From contig NZ_JTAM01000067.1 of assembly GCF_000812565.1 (NCBI RefSeq), forward strand, positions 1 through 63,619: a DNA stretch of 63,619 nucleotides, written 5' to 3'. Positions 1 to 9,000 of the stretch are shown in pieces; the stretch's first letter is position 1, and each line of letters starts with the position of its first letter. Both the position numbers and the translations under genes were made by a program. The DNA comes from Flammeovirga sp. OC4 (GTDB taxonomy: Bacteria > Bacteroidota > Bacteroidia > Cytophagales > Flammeovirgaceae). Under the pieces are notes generated by a model. The model ran no database searches. It worked only from the letters and a program-made list of their open reading frames with translations, and had not been told where the DNA came from.

Positions 1-161
1 ATTTTTTCAATTATGAGACAGCCTCTTTAATTTTTTTCAAAAAGTCTATCGTTACGGTAAAAAGTCAGAAGCAAAAATACCTTTTATTATAATTGTCATT
101 CGAAAATAAAATTGTAACTTCATTTTTATTTCTAAATCAACCAATTGAATTAAACTTTCAA

Positions 162-1835
162 ATGAAAAACTATTGTATTGTAACACTACTATTCTCTCTT
201 TTTGTATCAAAAGTGATGGCACAAGAAAGCTATTCTGACCTAACGAATGAAGCCATTCATATCATTAATGTAGAAGAGGAAACGAAATATCAGAAAGCAT
301 ATCAAATGATAGAAGATGCATTTGAAACCTTTCCAGATAGTATTGATGGAACAGGTCTTTATTATGCTTCGAATCTAAATGCGATGATGAAAAATTATGA
401 TAAAGCATTTGAGTACTTGATACCATTGGCAGCAATGGAAAAAGATGAAGAAGGCTACCCTGGGTGGAGTTATGTATTGGATGAGTATGCACAGGAGGAT
501 TATAAAAACCTGATGAGTGATCCGCGTTGGAAAACATTGAAACAGCAAGCTCAAAAAGACAGTCTTGTTTTTTTTCAAAACTTGAAACAAAGTGAGGATG
601 AATTTTTTAAGACTTCAGGTGAAACATTATCTCCAAAAAATAAAGGGCTCTACAAGGCAATTCAAACCTACAATCCATACATAACAAAAAAGCAAAGTGA
701 TTATTCAATCACCTTAAATATTAATGATTCTACATCAACTTCATACCATGTTCACTTACCTGATAACTATGACCCAATGCAAAAATATTCAATGTTGTTT
801 TTTCTGCATGGTGCCGTAGGATATGGCACATTGGATAAGTATCAGATACCGGAAGTGAACTTAAGTGGTTGGAATAGATACTACAAAAAGTATGGAGATG
901 TAAATAATGTGGTTTTGATTTTTACAAGTGCCAACAAACAGTACAATTGGATGACATCAGACGATGGCTTTTTTATGATACCAGAGATTGTGAAGTCCGT
1001 AAAAAAAGCCATCAATATAGATGACAATAAGATCTTTATTACGGGGCATTCGAATGGGGCTACGGGTTCTTTTTCATATCTTATGAAAGCACCTACAGAT
1101 TTTGCAGGTTGCTATGGTTTCAATACTTATCCAAAAGTTTTTACAGGAGGTACCTTTGTTGAAAACATGACGAACCGATCTTTTATTAATTTCTCAACGA
1201 ATCAAGATTATTATTATCCGCCCAATGCCAATGATCAAATGGATAGTGTAATGCTTTCATTGAATATGGATTATAAAGACTACAGGTACGAGGGCTTTCC
1301 CCATTGGTTTCCAAAGTTTGATGAATCAGAACCGGCTTATCAACTACTTTTTGAAGATTTAAATAAGAGAACTAGAAATCCATTCCCGACTTCAATATCC
1401 TGGGAATTTGACGACAATAATTACGCGAATATTGATTGGTTATCAGCAATGAAATTAGATACTTTACAAGTCCAAGAAAGCTGGCAGAAAGAAATCAATT
1501 TCACGATAGATCAATGGCAACAATATAACAAAGAGGATAGCTTAATTACAATTGATGTTCATAAAGAAGCATTTAGCTTTCCTAGGAAATCAGGCAAGGT
1601 GATTGCAAAATATGAAAACAATACTTTTGAAATCAAAACCTCATGTATATCATCTTTGGCTATTAATATTTCTCCAGAAATGGTGGACCTTCATAAAAAG
1701 GTGAAGGTATTCATTAATCAAAAGTTATATTTTAATGGAAAAGTGAAATATGATAAAGAGTTTATGTATACAAGTTTTGAACAAAATAGAGATAGGAGTC
1801 AGGTCTGGGTCAATCAAATAAAATTAGAACTGTAA
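162..1835 (+). CDS. Secreted PHB-depolymerase-like alpha/beta-hydrolase (esterase)
   Basis: Predicted secreted esterase. I chose the ATG at 162 because it begins a clean signal peptide ending VMAQ at about residue 21; an in-frame TTG at 93 would add 23 residues that spoil it. Residues ~30-140 are helical and TPR-like (a repeated KAYxMIEDAF/KAFEYLIPLA pattern). The hydrolase domain starts near residue 185: oxyanion-loop HGA at 216-218, nucleophile elbow GHSNG with Ser297, probable acid Asp349 (STNQDYYYP) and probable base His381 (GFPHWFP). This resembles the PHB-depolymerase/feruloyl-esterase-like hydrolases often seen in polysaccharide loci. Residues ~405-557 form a C-terminal beta-rich region with no family I recognise. 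It may remove ester substituents from the glycan, but the substrate is unknown. It stands alone, next to a repeat-rich gap. Confidence 0.75.
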   Translation: MKNYCIVTLLFSLFVSKVMAQESYSDLTNEAIHIINVEEETKYQKAYQMIEDAFETFPDSIDGTGLYYASNLNAMMKNYDKAFEYLIPLAAMEKDEEGYPGWSYVLDEYAQEDYKNLMSDPRWKTLKQQAQKDSLVFFQNLKQSEDEFFKTSGETLSPKNKGLYKAIQTYNPYITKKQSDYSITLNINDSTSTSYHVHLPDNYDPMQKYSMLFFLHGAVGYGTLDKYQIPEVNLSGWNRYYKKYGDVNNVVLIFTSANKQYNWMTSDDGFFMIPEIVKSVKKAINIDDNKIFITGHSNGATGSFSYLMKAPTDFAGCYGFNTYPKVFTGGTFVENMTNRSFINFSTNQDYYYPPNANDQMDSVMLSLNMDYKDYRYEGFPHWFPKFDESEPAYQLLFEDLNKRTRNPFPTSISWEFDDNNYANIDWLSAMKLDTLQVQESWQKEINFTIDQWQQYNKEDSLITIDVHKEAFSFPRKSGKVIAKYENNTFEIKTSCISSLAINISPEMVDLHKKVKVFINQKLYFNGKVKYDKEFMYTSFEQNRDRSQVWVNQIKLEL

Positions 1836-1898
1836 TTTAACTATTTGTAAATTAGAATGTTGAGGGTTGATTTTTGCTATTCTTCCTTTATAGGATTA

Positions 1899-2103
1899 GC
1901 TTTCAACCTTCCTTCTTCTTTATTTTAGTCTTAACATAAAACGTAGCAAAAAAGTCATGGCTTAGAAGTCAAAAGCTAAATTCCATTTCCCTTCAAGGCT
2001 GGGGTAAAACTACTAAACTAAAGAGAGCAGTAATTCCACTGGCACAAATGTTAAGCGATAGAGCCATTTATGCCTATAAATCATCAAGGATCAAATACCA
2101 TTA
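1899..2103. repeat. Mosaic intergenic repeat, copy A (modules M1 + M2)
   Basis: This gene-free stretch holds a degenerate copy of an interspersed repeat seen at about eight other intergenic sites in the window. M1 (~1899-1985) carries CTTTCAAnCTTCC, TTCTTCTTTATTTTAGTC and AAGCTAAATTCCAT. M2 (~1986-2103) carries TTCAAGGCTGGGG, CACTGGCACAAATGTTAAGC and a decayed tail, CCTATAAATCATCA. No reading frame is conserved between copies. Confidence 0.6.
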
Positions 2104-2142
2104 ATATTCAAAATTAAGCTTCCAACACCTCAAAAAAGACAT

Positions 2143-2176
2143 AAAAAAACAACCTCAAAGTAAAACAATGAGGTTG
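2143..2176 (-). terminator. Rho-independent terminator after rhaB
   Basis: Perfect 8-bp stem CAACCTCA/TGAGGTTG with an 11-nt loop. Read on the minus strand it is followed by a run of seven T. It lies 26 bp past the rhamnulokinase stop codon. Confidence 0.75.
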
Positions 2177-2201
2177 AACCAAAAATGAAATGAATTATTT
2201 T

Positions 2202-3608
2202 CTAATCTATTTTTATTTTATCTACCGCTGTAAAACACGTCACACTTCTAACTTTATATTCTTTGTATTCTAATTTTTTGTTCCAGTGAGTTGGAGTAAC
2301 CATCAATGCGGCTCCCAACGCTGAAGAGTTTTCTAATGATAATGTGCTGACTTCTATTTCATCAAAGAAAGTAGCTATGGTTTTGCAGAAAATATTATTA
2401 TAGATAAATCCTCCGCTGATAAATATCTTTTCATATCTGACACTATCGTCCATCACTTCTTGTATTTGCTCTATTTCTTTAAGGGTCAATTCCAACATGA
2501 TTTGATGATAGAGTGCATCAACGGAATGACCTTCAGGAATAGAAATATCAATAGCTTCAGAAGTGTAAGCCATCAGATTATGAATGTACCTTTTCCCTTC
2601 ATTCACGTTTTCCCAAGCTTGCATTAAGAGCGCTTCGTCAAATGTTACGAACTGATAAAAATCTTTTTCAAGATGAAATAAATCTTGAAGGTACTTACAA
2701 TAGACATCATGTACTCTGCCTAGCATGTAACGAGAAGATAAGATCTTCTTTCCGTTGGTATTGATATTTAGTAAACAGTCTTTTTTCAACTGTTCCGTAG
2801 TGAGTTGCCCTTCAAAAGAAGGGTTCATATTGATGGCCCAAGTTCCTGTTGAAATTAGGATATAAGGAGCACCATCACTTATTGTATTGTAAGGTTGTAC
2901 CGAAGCTGTACTGTCATGTATTCCAATCCCAACTTTGATGTCGTGATTTGTGATTTTTTCCTCAATATTTACCGTGTAATCATTAGGTTGAATAGGAGGG
3001 AAGTTTAACCCTTCATCCTCGACCCATTTATGGTAGTTATCTTTATCAAAGTCCCATAAAGCAGTGTGACAACCAATCGATGTAATATCAGTAGCCAATT
3101 GCTTGGTGAATTTATAATGAAGGTACTGAGGAAAATGCAGTGAAGTACTGATGTCATTCCAATGTGAGGTTCTATTGTATTTTAACCAATACAGTTGAAG
3201 CCCAGAATTTAGGAATTGTAGTACGGGAGAGGCAGTTTTGGCAGCGAATACTTCTTCGCCACCATAACTGTGATATAAATTTTGGTAGAACTCTGCAGAA
3301 GTTGATTTCAAATAATTATAAAATGTACCCACTCTATTTCCTTGGCTATCTAAGTGCACAAGACTTGCCCCATAGCAGGAGAAATTAAGAGCCACAATTT
3401 TATATTCATAGGATTGCAACTTTTCAGCAAAAGAAGAAACCATCCAAAGTACCAATAAATCAAGATCTTCGGTAGGAGAACCATCTTCATCCTCGATCTC
3501 ATCTAAGTGAATGGACTTTTGATCAATTACCTTAAAGTTTTGGTCATAAATCAACAGTTTCTTATTTGTTTTGCCTATATCAAATACGGCAATTGCTTCT
3601 TTCAACAT
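2202..3608 (-). CDS. rhaB: FGGY-family carbohydrate kinase, probable L-rhamnulokinase
   Basis: Cytoplasmic sugar kinase that would phosphorylate L-rhamnulose at C1. The 468-residue length fits the FGGY family. Motifs visible: N-terminal phosphate loop FDIGKTNKK (D10), a catalytic-base segment GIGIHDSTAS (D232), adenosine-site ISTGTW (253-257) and the C-terminal FISGGF and SSALGAA motifs. The assignment to rhamnulose rather than fuculose or xylulose rests on its position 18 bp downstream of an unmistakable L-rhamnose isomerase in the same operon. L-fuculokinase is the main alternative. Confidence 0.82.
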   Translation of the reverse strand: MLKEAIAVFDIGKTNKKLLIYDQNFKVIDQKSIHLDEIEDEDGSPTEDLDLLVLWMVSSFAEKLQSYEYKIVALNFSCYGASLVHLDSQGNRVGTFYNYLKSTSAEFYQNLYHSYGGEEVFAAKTASPVLQFLNSGLQLYWLKYNRTSHWNDISTSLHFPQYLHYKFTKQLATDITSIGCHTALWDFDKDNYHKWVEDEGLNFPPIQPNDYTVNIEEKITNHDIKVGIGIHDSTASVQPYNTISDGAPYILISTGTWAINMNPSFEGQLTTEQLKKDCLLNINTNGKKILSSRYMLGRVHDVYCKYLQDLFHLEKDFYQFVTFDEALLMQAWENVNEGKRYIHNLMAYTSEAIDISIPEGHSVDALYHQIMLELTLKEIEQIQEVMDDSVRYEKIFISGGFIYNNIFCKTIATFFDEIEVSTLSLENSSALGAALMVTPTHWNKKLEYKEYKVRSVTCFTAVDKIKID

Positions 3609-3626
3609 CTTTCTACTTCTTAAAAA

Positions 3627-4904
3627 TTAAACCAAAACTTCTCCTCTTTGTAATAAATGAGCTTGCTCGTAATCATGCACCAACCCGATCACCTCACTAT
3701 CTAATGCTGTTTCTTTTTGCAAACAGTAGTAATCCCAAACTGCACCCCAAGGTAATGTCTTCAACTGTTCCAATAAGAACATTCTTTCAAAGTTCTCTCC
3801 TTTTTCTTCATGTGCTTTGATTAATTCTGTAGGCTCAAGTAAAGCAAATAAGAATGCTTTTCTAGACGCTCTACATCCAGTAACGTAAGCACCTATACGG
3901 TTAATGGAAGCATCGAAGAAGTCAAGTCCCACATGAGTTTTGTCTAAAGCTCCAGAACGAATTACTTCTTGAGCAATTAGTAACGACTCATCATTTACTG
4001 TTACTACGTGATCTGAGTCCCAACGTACTCCTCTTGTCATATGTAACAATACCTCGTCTACATATTGAATCACTGAAGAAATCTTGTCACCGACTTGTTC
4101 AGTAGGGTGGAAGTGCCCATTATCCAAGCAGATCAGTTTGTTGTTTTTGATGGCATAACCTAAGTAAAAATCATAAGAACCTACAACCATCGACTCACTA
4201 CCAATACCGAAAAGTTTACTTTCTACGGCATCTTTCATGAAGTTTGTGTCGTATTCGACTTCAAAAATTTCGTCTAAAGCGGCCTTTAAAAGCGTTCTAT
4301 GACCAAGTCGATCCACGCAAGTGTCTTTTGAGCCATCAGGAATCCAAGTATTGTGAATACAAGGTGTACCTAACTGTTTTCCGATCTCATTTGAGATCTC
4401 ACGACAACGTTTTACGTGTTCAATCCAGAAATTTCTGATTTTAGGATCTTTACTAGAGAGTGTAAAACCATCTTCAGCGTAAGGATGTGAAAAGCAAGAA
4501 GCATTAAAGTCAATACCTACATTGTTTTTCTTTGCCCAATCGATCCAACCCTGAAAATGTTTTACTTCGATCTGATCTCTGTCAACCACTTCGCCATTAA
4601 ACTCTCCATAAATTGCATGCAAGTTTAGTTTATGCTTTCCAGGAAGAAGTGATAAAACTTTTTCCAAGTCTGCTCTCATTTCCTCAATGCTGTTGGCTTT
4701 ACCAGGATAGTTCCCTGTCACCTGAATGCCACCACCCATTTCAGAAGATTTTGTTTCAAAACCTCCCACATCATCCGCTTGCCAGCAGTGAAGTGAGATG
4801 GAAATATTATTTAAAGTATCAAGTACCTTATCTGTGTCAACACCGTATTTGGCGTACGCAGCTTTTGCTAATTGATATGTCTCAATTATTGTTTGATTGC
4901 TCAT
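3627..4904 (-). CDS. rhaA: L-rhamnose isomerase
   Basis: Converts L-rhamnose to L-rhamnulose in the cytoplasm. The 425-residue protein has the RhaA family signatures: ISLHCWQADDVGGFE near residues 36-50, ASCFSHP, IHNTWIPDGSKD, the metal-site stretch CLDNGHFHPTE, and RWDSDHVV. It is the first gene of a two-gene operon with the kinase and starts 124 bp from a divergently transcribed AraC-type regulator, the classic rha arrangement. There is no truncation and length is normal for the family. Confidence 0.96.
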   Translation of the reverse strand: MSNQTIIETYQLAKAAYAKYGVDTDKVLDTLNNISISLHCWQADDVGGFETKSSEMGGGIQVTGNYPGKANSIEEMRADLEKVLSLLPGKHKLNLHAIYGEFNGEVVDRDQIEVKHFQGWIDWAKKNNVGIDFNASCFSHPYAEDGFTLSSKDPKIRNFWIEHVKRCREISNEIGKQLGTPCIHNTWIPDGSKDTCVDRLGHRTLLKAALDEIFEVEYDTNFMKDAVESKLFGIGSESMVVGSYDFYLGYAIKNNKLICLDNGHFHPTEQVGDKISSVIQYVDEVLLHMTRGVRWDSDHVVTVNDESLLIAQEVIRSGALDKTHVGLDFFDASINRIGAYVTGCRASRKAFLFALLEPTELIKAHEEKGENFERMFLLEQLKTLPWGAVWDYYCLQKETALDSEVIGLVHDYEQAHLLQRGEVLV

Positions 4905-5028
4905 CGCTTAAGTAATTAGTATGATACAAAGTAAATAAATGTAGGATTGACATTAAATACACGATTTGGGATATTATTTACACAAAATGATATTTGATTA
5001 TATTGAATATTAGGTTTAATTTAGTGTT
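4905..5028. promoter_or_regulatory. Divergent control region between rhaA and the AraC regulator
   Basis: A 124-bp AT-rich spacer between divergent start codons must hold both promoters and the regulator's sites. On the minus strand a TTACTTTG close to rhaA is one base off the Bacteroidota -7 consensus TAnnTTTG, but I found no well-spaced -33 TTTG. I see no clear dyad that I would call the operator. Confidence 0.45.
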
Positions 5029-5889
5029 ATGAATGATTTTAATAACTATTTGATACCTTCTGAAGAAGATGTAAACTGGGGCTTACATATTAATGTAGTA
5101 GGAAAAGCAGTAGTGCCACCTCATCAGGCTTATCCTGATCCAAACCATCCAACAGGTTATTTTTTTAGATGGGAAAAAGGTAGAGTTTTACAGGAGTATC
5201 AGTTGCTATATATCGTAGAAGGTTCAGGGGTTTTAGAAACTGAAAATACAAAGAGTACGATTCAAAAAGGGAACTTAATTTTCTTAAGACCCGGCGAATG
5301 GCATCGTTATAAACCTCAGGTTTCTTCTGGTTGGACAGAGTATTACATAGGGTTTAATGGAGAATGGATGAACAATGTCGTGAAGCAACTCACTTTTGCT
5401 GAAACACAGAAGATAGAGCTAGAAAGTTCAGCACAAGTAACGTCTTTGTTTTACCAGTTATTTGAGGTGGTACAAAAACAGGATATGGGATATCAGAAAA
5501 TAGGTGCGGGCATAATCTTACAATTAATTGGAGTGATTATTCAACTTACCAAGAAAAGAAATGACTTAGGAAGAGGGGAGAAAATAGTGGAGTTGGCCAA
5601 GATGAAAATGCAAGAGGCGTTGTATGAAGAAATTGACTTTAAAGAATTTTGTGAGGAATACAATGTTTCTTATTCTTATTTTAGAAAGGCATTTAAAGAA
5701 TATACAGGTTTGGCTCCTTTGCAATATCATTTAAATTTAAAAATTATCAGAGCAAAAGAATTGCTAATAGGTCATGAGAAAAAAGTGAAAGAAGTGGCTT
5801 ATGAACTTGGGTTTAATTCCGTCTACTATTTTTCAAGACTTTTTAAACAAAAGGTAGGAGTTTCAGCAAAGGCCTTTCAGAAGGGGTAA
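5029..5889 (+). CDS. AraC-family transcriptional regulator (RhaS/RhaR-like)
   Basis: DNA-binding activator of 286 residues. The N-terminal half (~20-140) is a cupin-type ligand-binding domain (VPPHQAYPDPNHPTG, QLLYIVEGSGVLET, FLRPGEWHRY). The C-terminal ~95 residues form the two helix-turn-helices of the AraC class (DFKEFCEEYNVSYSYFRKAF, then VKEVAYELGFNSVYYFSRLF followed by GVSAKAF). Divergent placement next to rhaA makes it the likely L-rhamnose-responsive regulator of rhaAB. The inducer is inferred from position only. Confidence 0.88.
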   Translation: MNDFNNYLIPSEEDVNWGLHINVVGKAVVPPHQAYPDPNHPTGYFFRWEKGRVLQEYQLLYIVEGSGVLETENTKSTIQKGNLIFLRPGEWHRYKPQVSSGWTEYYIGFNGEWMNNVVKQLTFAETQKIELESSAQVTSLFYQLFEVVQKQDMGYQKIGAGIILQLIGVIIQLTKKRNDLGRGEKIVELAKMKMQEALYEEIDFKEFCEEYNVSYSYFRKAFKEYTGLAPLQYHLNLKIIRAKELLIGHEKKVKEVAYELGFNSVYYFSRLFKQKVGVSAKAFQKG

Positions 5890-5920
5890 TTGATAATGAG
5901 TTATTAAAAACTTCCGAAGT

Positions 5921-5956
5921 AAAAAGCCCACAAGCGAACTCGTGGGCCTTTAATAC
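5921..5956. terminator. Bidirectional terminator between convergent genes
   Basis: Stem GCCCAC (5926-5931) / GTGGGC (5942-5947), flanked by an A-run on the left and TTTAA on the right, between the AraC gene (plus) and the hybrid regulator (minus). Confidence 0.6.
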
Positions 5957-6024
5957 TCTATTCTATCTATTAGTACACTTTACACTGCTGCAATCTTTAA
6001 GTTATTACCCTTTGGACCGAATTA

Positions 6025-6080
6025 GTATCATTCGTGTCCTGTAAATCATCAGAAATCAAGCGATTTCGAACTGTGATAAA
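6025..6080. repeat. Mosaic intergenic repeat, copy B (M2 fragment)
   Basis: A partial M2 module: GTGTCCTGTAAATCATCAG followed by a diverged AAATC...GATTT hairpin. It matches the core of copies C, D and F and lies just past the stop codon of the hybrid regulator. Confidence 0.55.
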
Positions 6081-6097
6081 GGTAAAACATCTTGTCA

Positions 6098-9000
6098 CTA
6101 TGGCATCTTGTCTGCTTCAATCTCTTTTGCGTATTGAGAAGGAAGGACACCGAATTCTTTCTTAAAGCAATTTCTGAAATACTTAAGGTCATTGAAACCT
6201 ACTTCATAAGTAACGCCACTGACACTAAATCGACCTAGTTTTAGCATTTGAGCCGCACGTTTCAGCCTTATATTTCGAATAAATCCTTTTGCAGTTTGAC
6301 CTGTTAAAGCTTTCAGTTTTTGATTTAATCGGAGTGGTGTAGCACCATATTCCAAGGCTAGTTTTTCAACTGTAAATTCAGAATCTGAAATATTCTCCTC
6401 TACAATTTCAACCAATCGGTTCAAGAACTTCTCATCAATGGTCGTAAACGTAATTTCACTTGGTTGAATGTCTACATCCACTCTGAAGCGTTTTTGCTGA
6501 TTGCGTCGGTTTTCAATAATTGTGAAGATTCTAGCCAGTAAAACGTCAGAGTTAAATGGTTTGGTAACATAAGCATCCACCCCATATTCGTACCCTTTCA
6601 GCTTACTTTCTTCTGATTTCTTAGCCGTTAGTAAGATAATCGGAAGGTGACAAATCTGATTGTCTTCACGTACTTTTTTGGTCAGTTCATAACCGTCCAT
6701 CACCGGCATCATGATATCTGAAAGAATGAGGTTAGGCATTACTTCTTTAGCAAGTTCTAAGCCCTTGGCACCATTCTCAGCCAAGAATACATCATACGTA
6801 TCTTTCAAAAGATCTTTTAATAATTCTCTGATCGAAAGGTTATCATCAATCACCACAATTTTAGCCTTTGTTGAAGTTTCTAAATACTCCTCATCTTCAA
6901 TCAGAGATTTTGTTTCTTCTTTTGGCGTCTCTTCAATAAACTCTCCATCATAAGCATCGTCATTGATTGGGAAAGACAGGAAGAAAGTAGTGCCTTTATT
7001 TTGTTCACTTTCTAAAGTGATTTCACCATGGTGAAGGTCCACCAAACTTTTCGTGAAGGCCAAACCGATACCAGTACCTCTATGGCGTGCTCTTTTTAAG
7101 TTATCCACTTGATAGAAACGTTCAAAAAGATGTTGTTGTCTTTCTTTTGGAATTCCAATACCAGTATCCTGAAGTGTGATCAAAATACGATCATTCTCTT
7201 GCTTGATACTTAAATTGATTTCGCCATCAGTAGTGAATTTGAATGCATTGGAAAGCAGGTTATACAGTATTTTTTCTACTTTATCCGTGTCAATCAAGCC
7301 ATGAATATTATCATCAGTTTTTTGGAACGTATAATTGATATTTGTTTGTTCAGAAAACTCCTTGAAGGAAAAATAGATTTGTTCAATGAAAGTATTCCAA
7401 TTTCCTCTCGTTAAGTTGAGTTTCATTTTCCCCTGCTCCACTTTTCTGAAGTCCAATAATTGATTCACCAAACGCATTAAGTGTTGGATATTTTTATGAA
7501 TCAACTGATAAGATTTTTCTCTATCATATTCTGATAACTCTCTACCTTTCTTGATGAGTTGTTCTATTGGCGTATTGATCAAAGTTAATGGTGTACGTAA
7601 CTCGTGAGAGATATTAGTGAAGAATTGCATTTTCAACTGACTCAAATCTTCTAATTTCTCGTTCTCGAATTTCACCATTTCCAACTGAGATTTTCTTCTT
7701 GCTGTAATGATAGTAAAGCGAGAGAAGAAGTACACAAGTCCTACGAAAATCACGAAGTACATTAATTTTGCCCACCAAGTCATCCACCAAGGAGGGAGGA
7801 TTGTGATTTTAAGGTCAATCGGATCAGATTTCCAAATATTATCACCATTTGAAGCTTTTACTAATAGCGTGTATTCACCTGGATATAAATTCGTATACTT
7901 TGCTTCTCTTTGCATCGCATCTGCAGTCACCCAGTTTTTATCTAAACCTACTAATTTATATTTGTAGCTGTTTTTGTTTGGAGAAGCATAATGCAGATAG
8001 GCAAACTTCACTGAGAAGCTATTTTGGTTTGCATCAATTGTGATTGATTTAGTGTAGCGAATTGATTTATTCAGAATGTCATTATCCTCATCTGCAGGAC
8101 TGATGACATTGTTTAAAATCTTCAACTCTGTAAATACTAAATCTGCATTAGTGATATCATCAACGATTTCATGAGGGTTGAAAACATTAATACCGTTTAC
8201 ACCACCAAATACTAATTCACCATTTTTACGTTTGCAGGCAGTGAGTTCTCCAAACTCATCATCTTGTAATCCATCACTTGCATCAAAGTTTTTGATCGTT
8301 CTATTTTTGATGGAAATTTTACTAATACCTTTATTACTTGATACCCAAACATTGCCGTAGTTATCTTCAAGAATAGCTTTAATGGCATTATTCGGAAGAC
8401 CATCATTGACAGTGATACGGTCAAACTTGATTGAATTGATATCATAATCAGCCGTAACGACATTAAGGCCGCCGCCCATTGTACCAATCCAGATTTCGCC
8501 ATTGCTTGTCTCATACATAGGAAGAACATAATTATAGCTCAATGAAGTGTTATCATCATCATCACTGATAAATAACTTGAAATCTGGTCTATCTTTCAGT
8601 TTCTCTTCTTTTGGAATAATAATCAAACCTTGATTGCTACCTACCCATAAGTTGCCTTTACTATCTACTAAAAGGCTTCTGATCACTTCAAATGGATCTT
8701 TGTACTCTTCTGTTTGTTGGATATCAATTTTTTTCCATAGAATGGAATTGTTCTTTTGTAAAATTCCTCTCGTCAATCCTCCGCCATACGAGGCTAACCA
8801 AATCGTAGAATCACCATCTGTTTCAATAGAGAAAACAGAATTTTTCAGATTAGCAGGGTGAAAGAAAGAACTTTTCCATAATTGCTTTTCCAATAAGTGT
8901 GCTTTTTCAATGGGGATGGCAAGAGAACGAAGAGGGTAGCCCACACCAAAAATCAATTGTCCATTCCATTCTTCAATATCGTAGATCATGTTTTGACCTC

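Noticed and set aside
93-161. TTG-initiated extension of the first esterase gene
   Set aside because: The extra 23 residues sit in front of a complete signal peptide that begins at the ATG at 162.
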